This document shows, one piece after another, positions 1-11,893 of a stretch of 64,000 nucleotides of DNA. Within the stretch, counting starts at the first letter, position 1. Each line of letters starts with the position of its first letter. The translations under genes and the position numbers were made by a program. Source of the DNA: Baylisascaris procyonis (lineage: Eukaryota > Nematoda > Chromadorea > Rhabditida > Ascarididae); assembly GCA_037389465.1 (NCBI GenBank), contig JAZARR010000221.1:1342501-1406500 (forward strand). The letters are read 5' to 3'. Under the pieces are notes generated by a model, which was given only the letters and a program-made list of their open reading frames with translations, was not told the origin of the DNA and searched no databases.

Positions 1-388
1 GAGATAAAGTTCTGTTTCTTTATTCTATCAGGTTAAACGACAAACCGGTCGAATTCTAAGCGAATATTCAAATTTGGAGGGTTAGCGATTAAATGAGTGG
101 GCAGCCACAAAAATGTTCATTAACTGTGTAAAAGGTTCCGCTAGAGGATACTCGTATTTAATGTTAAGGCAGCGTTGAACATACTGTTAAAGACACGGAT
201 CCAATTAAGATCTTTTTCGTTTGCGTTTCGTAGAAATCCTTTAAAATTATCGTGCTGAAATAATTATGAATTGCATTCTTATTTGCGAAACTGATTTGTT
301 AGTTATCATTTATCGGTCATCGTTTGCTAGACTATTGAATTATCGGTTGATAGAATACCTTTTTTGCCTATAATACAAATATTTGAAG

Positions 389-3296
389 GGTTCCTTGGTG
401 ATGGTCTGGATTGCTCGCATCAGAAGAGCTGTCTGAACGATTCAACACTGTGCCACGAAGATGCCGACTGTTTGCCCTCTGGAGTCTGCCAGTGCAGACG
501 GGGTTTCACTGGCAACGGAATCTTCTGCAACGCAGGTATGCCTGAGATACTTCCACAGAACACCACACTTCATATCGGCTTTCAGTGCGATTTTGGTAAA
601 GAGCATAATTTCGCATTTGTTGCTTTTGTTCGCATGGAGGTGTAATAGTTTCAAAGAATGACCAAACCGACTTTCTGCGCTAATATCATGTGAAAGGTTT
701 CCTCTGTTCTCTAGCACTACATTATATTTGAGGTCGTTGAAACTTCCAAGGATTCACCTACGACTGTCCTACTTCAGCGATAGCAAATGTTATATCTATT
801 ATGTATTATTCGTAACATTCCCTTTGTAACAAATACAGCACGTAGTAACGAAATATTCTCCATAAATATGTTTCATGTTAGACAAGCGCTTATCATGGAT
901 AAAGGATTATTTCATTACATATAATGCACATCGGATCTCGAAGCGAAGAAAAGTGGAAAATCTGAAAACGTAAGGATGGATGGATTTCGTCCATATTTAC
1001 CACGAAACAAGTGGAAAGTGTACTAAAAGAGTTGGAACGATACACGCTTTTGTCTGAGGCTCGTATTGCCAAATATTCCCGCAAATTATGAACAACAGGA
1101 AAGCAAAGGGAATTATGCGTGCATGTTTTAACTAATCTTATCCACAGGTGAAAAATAAGACCACTGCAAGATGCCTGTAAATTTCCCTTCACATTTAAGT
1201 TTCGCAGGTTAGCGTAGAAAGGGATGTAGCAAACTGCCATATGGCCTACAGTATGCCCACGAAATGTAACTGTGACGCGAATGATCTCAGATCAAAACTA
1301 CCGACAGACTGATATATATGCATATACACGCACGTACGCACAGACACGATGTCGCCATAAGGAAAGTTGTAAGGGGGCATAAAAATTGAAGAGCGCATTA
1401 TCTAGTTTATGCAAGTGTTTTAGCGATTCTTATTAATGCGGAAGAAGCGACATCAGCGCCCGAATTTGCTTCCATCGGATGCGAGGGAGGATGTCATGAG
1501 AACGAAGAATGTTTCTCGGGAAGGTGTCATTGCCTGAATGGATACGAAAGAGAGGACAGCGGCAAATGTGTCGGTATGATCAGAATCTATTGCAAAAAAT
1601 TTCTATATGCACCTTACCGCAATAGTAGAGTTCTATGTGGTGCGAATAACAAATTTTATGTGATATATTTGTAGCGAATACTCTTCATCATTCCATAGCC
1701 GTCGAGCCCTTTCCAGCAGCAGGCCAAAATTCGAAATTATGGAACATCCCCGCAGGCACCTTCTTATTGAAATTATCACCACTGTTCCTTAATTATCGAT
1801 AACTTTTATTTTAAGCCAAACCTGTCATAATTCAAACAGTGAAAAGCAGTTATCAGGATCAAAGAAGGCTGTCGGTAGTGATTATGGATTTTCTAATATA
1901 AACTGTGGTTATAACCGTATATTTAACTGCCTTACCGATACTAACGTTGCATGTAGCACAGTCATGCTTTTATGTTGTATTGCAATAATCTTTTTTAGCT
2001 TTGTATTACAGTAGCACTAACGCTACTGCATTCCTTAGCATTTTTTCTTACTTTCATATAATCATCTGAGAATGAAGTTGTTCGATGGTTTACTTATTTA
2101 GATATTGATGAGTGCAGTTTACCGAATGGCTGTCATCCGCTGGCAATTTGTGTTAATCTACCCGGTTCATATGCATGCACCTGCCCAGATGGTTATAGAG
2201 GTGATGGCAAGACATGCAAGCAGTATCATCGTGTAAACAATATGGCTGGTGTGTTAAACTTTTATATTATTGGAAACAATTCGCTCGATTTATTAGGGCC
2301 ATTATGTCATACCCAAAAGCTGTGATATATTGAATACCTCAATCCTTAAAAATGCAGCTGAACTGAGCATATGTAGTTTTTATTACTGTTGGTTATTATT
2401 GGCATATTAGTACTGAGCTCCATTATCTCATCGATTACCCTTCCCTTCCACGCTTCCTCGCCCTTGCAACGATTTCTCTCTCTTGCAGCCAGTGTTTTCG
2501 AGAAATGTAGCCGCTAACGACTCCTCTAACAGTCAAAATTTTGCTCTCATTTTTCCATCTAATGACTTTAGAGCACTTAAATCTTAGTACTAACTAATTT
2601 TAACCTCGCTGGGATAATGGAGTCTATTGGATACAAAGGTACACATTTTAAGTGGATTGCGAAATGGACGGTATGACTTTGATACTTACAAACGAAAGCG
2701 AGTTATTCGATGGACGAATCTTTGTTCGTGGTCAAACAGAGAATCCGTACTGCTCGAAAAAGCTGAGCTCAATTATAAACAACGGTAGCGATTATCGTTT
2801 TACAGTGCCGTTCGCTCATTGCAACGTTCGATTCGAAGCGCCGGTAAGCAGTCCATATGTTTGATATATTTCTTGTATACATAATGCCACGCATAGAATC
2901 GTCGCGTATACAGCAATAGGTTTTGAATTAATCGAAGTGAATAGAGTAATCTGCAGATCTTTCCAAATTGCTCTTCATTGTTTATGGCTTTTTAAGGAAA
3001 ACTTCAAGCGGAAGAAAAAAGCAAGTTGGAGCTTATTCCACTAATTTATTGAGAGTATTTGTGCGTGTTTGTTTAAACTTCTAACAAGGTGAAGTTCGTT
3101 GTACATTTCGAGAAAGCGATATGCGAAGTACTGCTTTCTCGGACTGTGAGAGAAAACATAGATCACTGTGTTGCGAATAGTCACTTTGAAACTTTTTTGA
3201 CTTTTTTCCACTATAAATCACCGAATGAGTATCTGAGGTTCACGCTGAGGTTTTGAAGCCAATCACTACTCTAATAAAGCAGCTGCTGCAAAGCTT

Positions 3297-3375
<79 letters not shown>

Positions 3376-6300
3376 TCTGCGTTATTTGCAAAATAAAATT
3401 TGTTTCGAAATGAACTCTAGCAAATAGCTCTAATTTTCAGAAATCTGTGGATTCATATAGCCTCAATCTTTTTTAAGGCGAAAGTGATGAATTTTCAGGG
3501 TACATTTGCAGTCACGGTTGTTGTTCAGCGGCATCCAATGTTTATCACGCAAACCGCAGATGCCTATGACCTTCGATGCACTTACCCTGTAGGAAGTCGA
3601 CAAGTAAGTTCCGATCAAATATCCCATATTGTTCTAAGGGTGCAGCGAGGGATCGTTATGCTTTCTCCCAACTATCGCTGCGCTTCGTGGAAACAATGGT
3701 GCGCACAATAAATACTAAATGCTGTTGTTGCATTGCTCTATTTCATCATTTCTCGATTATTTTTACTGTTATTACCATATCCGGAAAGCTTTATTCACCA
3801 ACAAACAAAGATTTCAATATAACGATTAAAAAAATGATAGGTGATGAGTCATGTGAACGTTTCTGAAATGACGACAGCCGATACGATCGTGCAGACTGGT
3901 AGTGGTCCGATCTGCTCACTAACTGTGACCAACGACGAAGATGAGGTGATCGATACAGCAACCGTCGGTCAAGTACTGCGATTGGCCCTCTCCGTGCAAC
4001 CTAACGGTAAAATTTCCGCTTGTTGCCGCGTTCAATAAAATCACCCTTTCCGTACTTTATAACTGTCAAAGTTCACTTATTGCAGACCTATTCTGAATCA
4101 ACTCAACGTCGTCGCATATATGAAATTATTCGTCATTTCAAAGGTGTTTATCAAAGATCCCATACAGCATAATAAGAGAATGAACTCCCATAGGGGGGGG
4201 GGGGAGCAGCTTGCACGGGGAAATTTCCAATTATTTCACTCGCATACCGTCAGAGTTCCAGCTTCTACTCTACATGTTCCACAGGCATCAAAACAATATG
4301 ATTTGCATCCATCCAATCAACTCTATTCGGTAACCAGTTTTCGTGAATGCGCAAAGACCAAATATCTGACAGCATTGTGCCATTGATAATGGTAATGCCA
4401 CTACGACAGCGCTGACTTTTGGGCTCTTCACTGTTTATCAGTGAATGTGCAGGCTTTGAAGTAAAGAACGTACAGACAATGTCCAGACTAGTGGGAAAAG
4501 TGTTAGGCGGTTGCCACGATGAGTGCTTTAGCACTACATTCACCTCTCTAACAGGCTTCTTAAGCGGCCAACATATTGTGAACATTGGAAATGACATCTT
4601 CAAATTTCAATCAGTCTGATCACTCACAGAAACTTATCGGAAATTCCTTTTTTTTTTTACTGGAGCGGTGTGAAGTGAAAACCTTGTTTCTATAAGAAGC
4701 GTGCATATTTATTCCAATTTTAAATGTCCATAACTTCCTCTAAAACTGACGATCAGAGTGAATAATGTTGAAGATGGTCATCCTGCGATATATGTTATAT
4801 TTCCGCTAAACTTCATTCTCCAAGCTTCAGTGGCTGTCGACTTGAGAATGTCAGATGGACAAATGACAGACATACACATACACCACCATAATATGTTTAT
4901 GAAAAATATGTTCATGAAAATGCATAAAAGCCACGACAGATTCACAATTGCATTTAGGCATATGTCCATGTAGCTACTTGCAGTCTTTCTCTTTGCTTAT
5001 GTTAGTTGACAAAGGTGTTTAGAAATAGGGACGGGTTTGGAAGGCATTATATGATTTTTCTCGAGTTAAAGAGCATTCTTAGTTGGAAAAAGTATGTGTT
5101 TATTGTCACTGTAATGGAATGAAATGTTCCAGACACGTATGCTATTTTACCTCGAAACTGTTTCGCGATCAACCTCGAAACTGGAGAGCGATACTCGCTA
5201 ACCGATCAAGCGGGATGCGCTATTGATACTCAGCTGTTCCCCGAATGGGTTCATAAGGAAGCCTCGCTTACAACAGCTACATTCCGTACATTCAAGTGGC
5301 CTGACAGTTCGATGATACGCTTCCAGTGTGATTGCTCGGCGTGTGTAGGATCATGCCCTAAGGTAATTTATTGAAACCTCGAGGTTCTTATAGGCTCGAA
5401 GAATAATCCTGCAGTTTGGGAATGTGCTGTTTAAAAGTGCGCCAGTTTTTTGTTCCACAGAATCTCTGAGCGCTTAGCCACAGAATCTTTAAGTGATCCT
5501 TCAACAGTTTCATTTGGAATGGCATGATTCGTTTAATATTTATTAGCATACAGTGGAGAACTCTAAGTAACCATTATGCTTCTGTTTCACAGTGATCATG
5601 TCCTTAAAACCTATTGAAAGATTTCGCGATTACTGCAAGCAGTGGTTATGATGCCATTATAAAGCCATCGTAATCTGCACTGCACGTTTTCGAAGGTAGA
5701 CGTTGTGGCCGCTGACTGAAATTAACGTGATGGAAATTCAACTTTCTCATATTTTCTGTTCTTATTTTCTGAATGGTTGAAATATTCACACAATTATAAG
5801 TATTAAATGGATGCCGACTGATAAAGATTATTATAAATGTAAATTGATATGTTCAAGTATAATGGCGCCTTTCTATTTCAATTTTCCGCTTCCGTGTAAT
5901 AAAATTCCTCAAAAAATTTTGAAGGTTATCAATCCCGTAGAATATGTTGAACGCTGGAAAGTTCTCTTTAAGGTGAACTGTGATCGTCGGCGAGAGGCGA
6001 TTAAACGACGTCGATTGAGGTTCCGTTATGCACGGGGAATAGACGATAAGGCTTTCGATGAGGCTAATAATGAACTCGAAAGGAGTTTAGTGTCAAGTGC
6101 ACATGCGATGACATTCTCGCATGCAGTGCACGTCGATGAAGATGAAGAGGAACGAAGGGCACAACGTGAAGTGGATAACTGGAAGTATCAAGGTAAGTTT
6201 AAATGTTTCTTCGATCTCAAATCCTACCGATGGATGAACAGTCGATACCGCTGACCATAGAATATCCTCAAAAAATTCTCATCGAAACTTTTTTAAAATT

Positions 6301-9300
6301 TGAGAAGCAATGAGATAGCTTTTGTGATTCTTACTTTAGAAATTACTGGACCTTCCTCTCTCTTTTTCTCTTCTCATTTTAGGCGGTTGTTTTTTAGAGT
6401 TCATCATGCTGAATATAGTTGGTCATTAATGTAATTTTGACTCAGCGTCTGAAAAATTTTCATGTGAAGTAAGCGAACAATAAGCATAGCTTTTCTCTTG
6501 CCTACTCTATGCGATGGTATGCCGGCGTAACTTCTTTTGAGGAAGGGGAATATTTCAAGAAGCAGTGATTGCGAGAGGAAGCTTTCTAAGATTTTTGAAG
6601 TCCCAAAAGTGTTGGGTGCTAGTTCGAAACGAGAACCTACATTCCCCGTCTTTTGTCTCTTCATCTTCACCACTTTTACTACGGAACTGATAGTGGTTAT
6701 GTGGCAATTATATTGTATTTTTTCCCATTGAAAAGCCTTTCAAGCGTAATGAATTGAAGGTTTCACATCGTTGGAGCCGTTTGAGAAGAATATTCTGGTG
6801 GAACGCATATGCGTACGTGCAACGTGGATCGGTATCTCAGTGCTACCGTTATTGCTGATCATCGCGTTGCTCGGCGCATTATCGCTCTTATGGAAACGGA
6901 AATCATCACGAGCAGTTGAAGGCGATATTTGTAAACGGACAATCTACCCCTCAAAGAATGCAGATAACGCATCATCATATCTGAAATTTTGAGTTTCATT
7001 AGTGCCAAACAGTTATTTTATGTGTGCAAATGCCTTTCTACCGCGCCTTCATACCACTCTTAACCGATGCATCACTATCCTTCTTGGTTGTTAATTGACC
7101 TTTTCATTTGAACATCTGTTTCCTCCAACGTTACTTTTCCTGGATTTCTTCTAGCTTGAAGCAGCCTTCTGGTCTTCTTGAAAGATTATGAAAACGTTTG
7201 ATGGAAGCAGCTGAAAGAATGGCTTACCTGAAAAGAAAGCATGGAAAAATAGGTTTTCAATGAGAGCTGGTGATCTAAAAAACGAAAACAATGTCCAAAA
7301 TATGAAACTGATAACAGGTATCGAAGTTTGAAGTTTTCTTAACGTTACATCCTGTCAATAAGAGGTTTAAGCTTTCGGGTACTGAAGAATGGATGGTAGA
7401 TGAGGCGCGGTGTCAAGAACACTGCTAAGCATGATGGCTCAAATTTGTTCGTGATACTCGTTAAGTGTTGTTTTTGTTTCATGTTAGGCATTCATTCCCT
7501 ATCGGGTATCCTTGCCCTACTGCTCTGTGCGCTTATGATTGTGACCGTTGTTTGCCTTGTTGCTTTTGGTAACCTGTTTGTTCGTTAGCTCAAAATTCTT
7601 CAATTATTCTTACTTTCTGCCTCTCTCTTTTAATTTCTAACTCATCTTTTCATAACGTTCAAAATGAATTCAACAATGGCCAATCCGTGTAAAGAATTGC
7701 TTGCAAATTTATGCAACGAATGACATTCGCTTGCAGATGCAAGGAAACCCTCAATGAAGATACTACAATGAGGTTTGTCGTTTAAGCGTTGTTGTGGCCG
7801 TCATCATATAAGCATTCCCGTATACCCAAGCTTTTCTCGCATTGCAGTTTCAAAATTCTTAGGTGGGAGTACTGATGACCGCTGTTGTTTTACCTCTTTT
7901 ATGTGTTTCAACCATCAACTACATTTCCAAGCGATGTCTGTCATCTAGGTTGACATAAGCACCTAAAAAACGCAGTCGACTGACTACGCAAATATGCGGA
8001 GAAAGCCTGTGAAAAACATTTGGCGTTGTGCGGCTTTTATGCCAGGCAGCTGCCACCTAACAGGTTGCAAATCTGTCATTATATGACTGGCTAAACGCAA
8101 AATAACTGAAGTTTTCGTGTTCTTCGTGGTACTATCACTATTTTTGTTGAAGAGCTACAGAACTTCAGATATACGGGCGGAATGCCTTTACCTGTCCTTG
8201 CGCACAGCTTGCAGCGTTTCCTTGCTTATCGTCGTGCTGTTTCTTTCTTCGTTCACATTCCACGTGTTTAATAACTTTTTACAGTTGTACGATTTTATTT
8301 CCATATGTGTGTTTGTTTGTTTATTTCTCAGCTTGCAATGTGTACTACTTTCGCAATGCAAATTTTGCTCGTTTGTTTGTTTTTTTGCACATTATTTTCG
8401 CCGCTTTATATTCTTCTCTCGCCTTGACAGTTCGGGTTTTGTCATTGTTTTTTATAATTGTTGTCGCATAATAAAAATGATTTTGAACATTTTCAATCTG
8501 AGAATCTAATGAAACTGCCTACGGATTTAAACCATTGCCAACTTAAAAGCAAGTTAGTGTAAACATTACCAGTTATAATATATAATCTCAGATCAGAAAG
8601 CTATTTATTTATTTAACGTCCGAAGGTGAGGGAACATACAAAAAAATTCAGAACAAGAACAGCGGCAATGAACTAAACGTTCACAAAGCAACAGTCTGAG
8701 CAAAGGCACTCAACGGGTAAGAGTCGATATAGTGTGAAGATCAAAACATTGAGTCGCTATTTGGGGAATGAAGTGAGTGCATTAGGGCTATCGGCAGAAA
8801 GTCACCTGCTACACGAAAGTGCACCATGCTGGGAACTGAGCGGAAAGCCGTTTGTGCTGCAAAATCTTTTGGGAAGCTGAGACTGATGCCAGCTGTGACT
8901 ACGGGGGATGATAGGCGGAAATATTTCCGAGAAAGGGACATCAGAAAGAACGTGCACAACTTTATGATAAGAAATTAGACCAAATTTACGCCTTCAATAT
9001 TCCAGTGGTTCCAGGTTGAAAGTCTTTAGCCTAATGGCGCAATTTGGCTGGCATAGTTCACAGCAGACTTTCCTAAAAGCAATATGTGTGAAACATTCCT
9101 GGACATTCTCTAAAAATCTGATAACAGAAACCAAGTAAGGGTTCACATAGAAATACAATACTTACAAACAGGTCGGTAGTAACAGTTAAGGCCTTTCGAT
9201 ATGCTGCAGTGCGCCAGAAATCGATTAGCAATTTTCAGCAACTCGACTTTTCAGCAAGAGTGGAACACTGACCTCCTGGGGAGTTCAGAGTAAATTATAA

Positions 9301-10826
9301 AGTCAGATCAGGTAGAAAGAACCCGATGTCCTTTTCTGAGAAGATATTCATGCCGGGGTTGATATGAACCAAGATTACATTTTTCATTCGAGAACATTGA
9401 ACTTCCATAAACCAGATCGGTTGTTGAATGTATTCAAGTTGTTTTGCAGAATACAGAAGTGATGTGCAGGATCATGTTGAGGAGGATGACTTTTGAGATG
9501 ATTATTAAAGGATGTGCTACTGCTTGGAATGTTATCGCAAGCTTCGTTAATGTGTAGCAAGAAGAGCATAGAGGCCAAAACACTTACTTGTAGCCATCAC
9601 TGTGGACTGATTGCAGAAGAGAGAAAAACCGCTAATTCTCACTTGCAAACTCTCAACTTCCACATAAAAATACTCTCACCGAATTAGCTAACAAAGCCAT
9701 AATTTTCCACCCTAACAGATTTATGGGAGACCATTTCAATGCTCTTAACGTAAACAGTACACACCAACTCACTCTGAAATCTTATTTTCAAACTAGACAA
9801 AAGGCTGTCTAAATAAGAATTAATTTTGACCATGCGCTGCAAAATTGCCCAACCTTTTCTGGATGGAACTTTCATTTCGATCTGAGAGCACCAGACGACC
9901 AAATATGAGGTGCAAGATTATATAAGGTAGCTCTTGGAAGCATTGTAACTGTTTAGTTTTCATATCATGCATACTACGAGGGGCAGCTCCCCTTGGCTCG
10001 TCCAATCATCCAGGTCTCCTTGAGGATCTGCACCCTCTGTTACGGTGCGGTCGAGTAAACTGCAGGACGATACAGGTATACGGGCGAACAGTTTATCACA
10101 CTTATACAATAAGGTGACAAAAGCAGGGGCTTGTTCACTTGGATGACTTCGAGGCCGACAAGATCCCATAGTCGCACCCGGCGAACTGCACGGTGCGTTC
10201 AACCTCCTCGCGTGCTCTCACGGCTACACGTAGGCCCGCTCAGCCTTACCAAAATCTAGCAGCTGGAGTGAATACATGAGCACATCAACCCCTCTTATAT
10301 CCTCCCGATTCTGCCTCAGGCTAGCCTCACGATAAATCCCGGTAGTCGTTTGATCTGTCTTTGTGCTCTTGATCTTCTTCGACTTACCTTGCACGGCGCA
10401 CTATTCTCGCTTGATCGATAGCCGATGGTCTACCATACAACATAACAAGCTCAAACTCCAAGGTTTGCAATTCTTCTAGGCGCTGTTAACCTGAGTGAAG
10501 AGAGACAAGATTTTCGTTCAGTCACGACTGCGCCTAAACGGTAAATCTGTCTTCATTCGTCATAGCAGGTCGGAGTTATCGTTATCACAATCGCTTCGGC
10601 AATTATCCTTCTGCTTTCATAACAAACTTCTGTTCCACCCTATTCCTTTCACCTCAGTTTTCTTATAACAATGCTGTAGCAATCTCTTTGCTAATACTTT
10701 TTTTTTCTACTCATCACTTTCTCTTGGTCCGTCTCACATTCACGAGTATTCGGTCAGAAACATTTGAGACAGCTAACATCAATTTTATTGTATTATTTCA
10801 GCATTACTCTCCACAAAGTAATATGA
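389..10826 (+). CDS. EGF/ZP-domain apical matrix protein, FBN-1-like (3' part)
   Basis: Spliced gene, 5' end outside the window. Exons with matching phases: 389-535, 1457-1573, 2102-2230, 2653-2843, 3499-3603, 3841-4006, 5133-5362, 5973-6192, 6760-6930, 10480-10540, 10802-10826 (about 520 residues visible). The first three encode EGF modules: the end of one, two further ones, then a calcium-binding type starting DIDEC. Exons 4-8 form one ZP domain with paired cysteines, ending [11 protein letters not shown] basic furin-like stretch follows ([10 protein letters not shown]) and exon 9 has a hydrophobic anchor ([20 protein letters not shown]). Known for the family: such proteins polymerise in apical extracellular matrix after cleavage; C. 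elegans FBN-1 has this EGF-plus-ZP order. The ZP part is secure. The tail is not: exon 9 could instead read through to a stop at 6990-6992, and the last exon could start near 10650. An AATAAA at 11030 favours the long form. Confidence 0.8.
3301..3373. repeat. (TA)n microsatellite
   Basis: About 36 uninterrupted TA dinucleotides in the intron between ZP-domain exons 4 and 5. No coding meaning; probably length-polymorphic. Confidence 0.98.
4193..4204. repeat. Poly-G run (12 bases)
   Basis: Uninterrupted G run in the ZP-gene intron between 4006 and 5133. One of about ten long C/G homopolymers in the window. Confidence 0.95.
7488..7568 (+). other. Candidate alternative transmembrane exon of the ZP gene
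   Basis: Between a TTTCATGTTAG acceptor and a G|GTAACC donor lies an 81-base block that starts and ends in phase 1, exactly like the exon at 6760-6930. It encodes a second hydrophobic segment ([20 protein letters not shown]). It can replace, or be added after, the first anchor exon without changing frame. Alternative use is inferred from phase and hydrophobicity only; it could be a decayed duplicate. Confidence 0.4.
8602..8990 (-). repeat. Possible LINE-like 3' end with (AAAT)n tail
   Basis: Read on the minus strand, the block ends in AAATAAATAAATAG, a short A-rich tandem tail of the kind left by target-primed insertion. A similar arrangement is at 34131-34390. No reverse transcriptase is visible, so it would be a 5'-truncated or internal fragment. 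Assignment is inference. Confidence 0.25.
9960..10330. repeat. GC-richer repeat-like block
   Basis: A segment clearly richer in G and C than the AT-rich intron around it, with sharp edges near 9960 and 10330 and no sustained coding frame of recognisable type. It looks like an interspersed repeat fragment. No family could be named. Confidence 0.3.
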
Positions 10827-11029
10827 TTCATCATCATCCTCCTCTTCGTCGGCGTTATATGCAGCTCCACAACGATGCTCATATTTTAGCGTATGGTAAT
10901 TGTGACCGTTTGCCTGGAAGAAGAATTATTGACATCCACAACATATGTTGCATAGTAAACGCAAGCTGAAGAATGAATCATTGACATAATTTAATTGTAG
11001 ATCATTCGATTCTTAATTCTGGAATACTG

Positions 11030-11035
11030 AATAAA
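11030..11035 (+). terminator. Poly(A) signal AATAAA for the ZP gene
   Basis: Canonical AATAAA about 200 bases downstream of the proposed last ZP-gene stop (10824-10826). No comparable signal follows the alternative stop at 6990, which is why the longer gene model is preferred. Confidence 0.5.
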
Positions 11036-11893
11036 CGCTAATGTTTAAAAAGAGCTTGTAAACACCTGTGAAATAATATTTTGAATTGCGATTTCAGAGT
11101 TGTGCACATGTGGAAAGTAATTTTAGTTGGAACTCGATAAGAAGAGGCGTGACTTTGCATCTATCGCTTCCACTTGAAAGGAAGAGAGAGGGAGAGGGAA
11201 AGGGGGAGCTTATCCTCCTCGTTCTTGCCCCGTTGCTGCCTCAATAAAACATGATGAGACATGTTTTACCATAAAGTACTACTTTCAAACTCACAATATC
11301 ATGTTTGCGTATCTTTTTGCATAAAACATGAAGTGATTAATATCCATACGCGTATCTCACAGTTTATTAGTAGCCCGAAGAACGCTTATAAAGAATGAAA
11401 GGTTAGGGTTTGCGTGTATTCTGTCGCAGCTATCCACAATGCTATCACTATCGCCTCTAGCATGACGATATGTTGTATTGACTTTATAAAGTGATCCTGA
11501 TTCAAAATGCAGAAAGCAAATCAAGAAGTAGCGAGAAATTGGTGAAACAAAGACTCTGGTTCTATCCTTGCAGTGGGACAGAAAGCAGTTATGCTCCGAA
11601 AGCAAGATCATGAACGGATAGACTCGCTTCTTTTATGGGGAGTTTGAAGTGTTTTTCGAAATGATACAGCAATGCTAACCACAAACGAACAACGTTTGCA
11701 TCATCTTTTTCAATGTTCATGAGAAGTATCCTCTTACATGCACTACCCTCATCTACCGTGCTAAACTTTCTATCGTTTTTTTTTCTACGGCGCAAAAACC
11801 TGCATAACTCTCATAAATATGAAAGGGTTGATGAGATGAAAAATTAAAGAAACGGAAGTTGATTCGATTAAGGATGATACTAAAATGTATTTT
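11036..11893. other. Convergent 3' intergenic region
   Basis: Between the plus-strand ZP gene and the minus-strand kinase. A purine-rich stretch (GA and G runs) sits near 11180-11210. No gene, RNA or clear AATAAA for the kinase was seen. Confidence 0.6.

Larger units (their letters stand above)
6993..10479. other. Long last intron of the ZP gene; mostly no coding signal
   Basis: Apart from the alternative exon at 7488-7568, no coding exon is recognised. 8117-8510 is T-rich and open by composition only. Two repeat-like blocks are listed separately (8602-8990 and 9960-10330). Confidence 0.5.

Noticed and set aside
8117..8509. 130-codon plus-strand frame rich in Phe, Leu, Cys and Ser that looks like a membrane protein
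   Set aside because: Lies in a T-rich intron stretch; hydrophobicity follows from T content, there is no splice context and no conserved motif.
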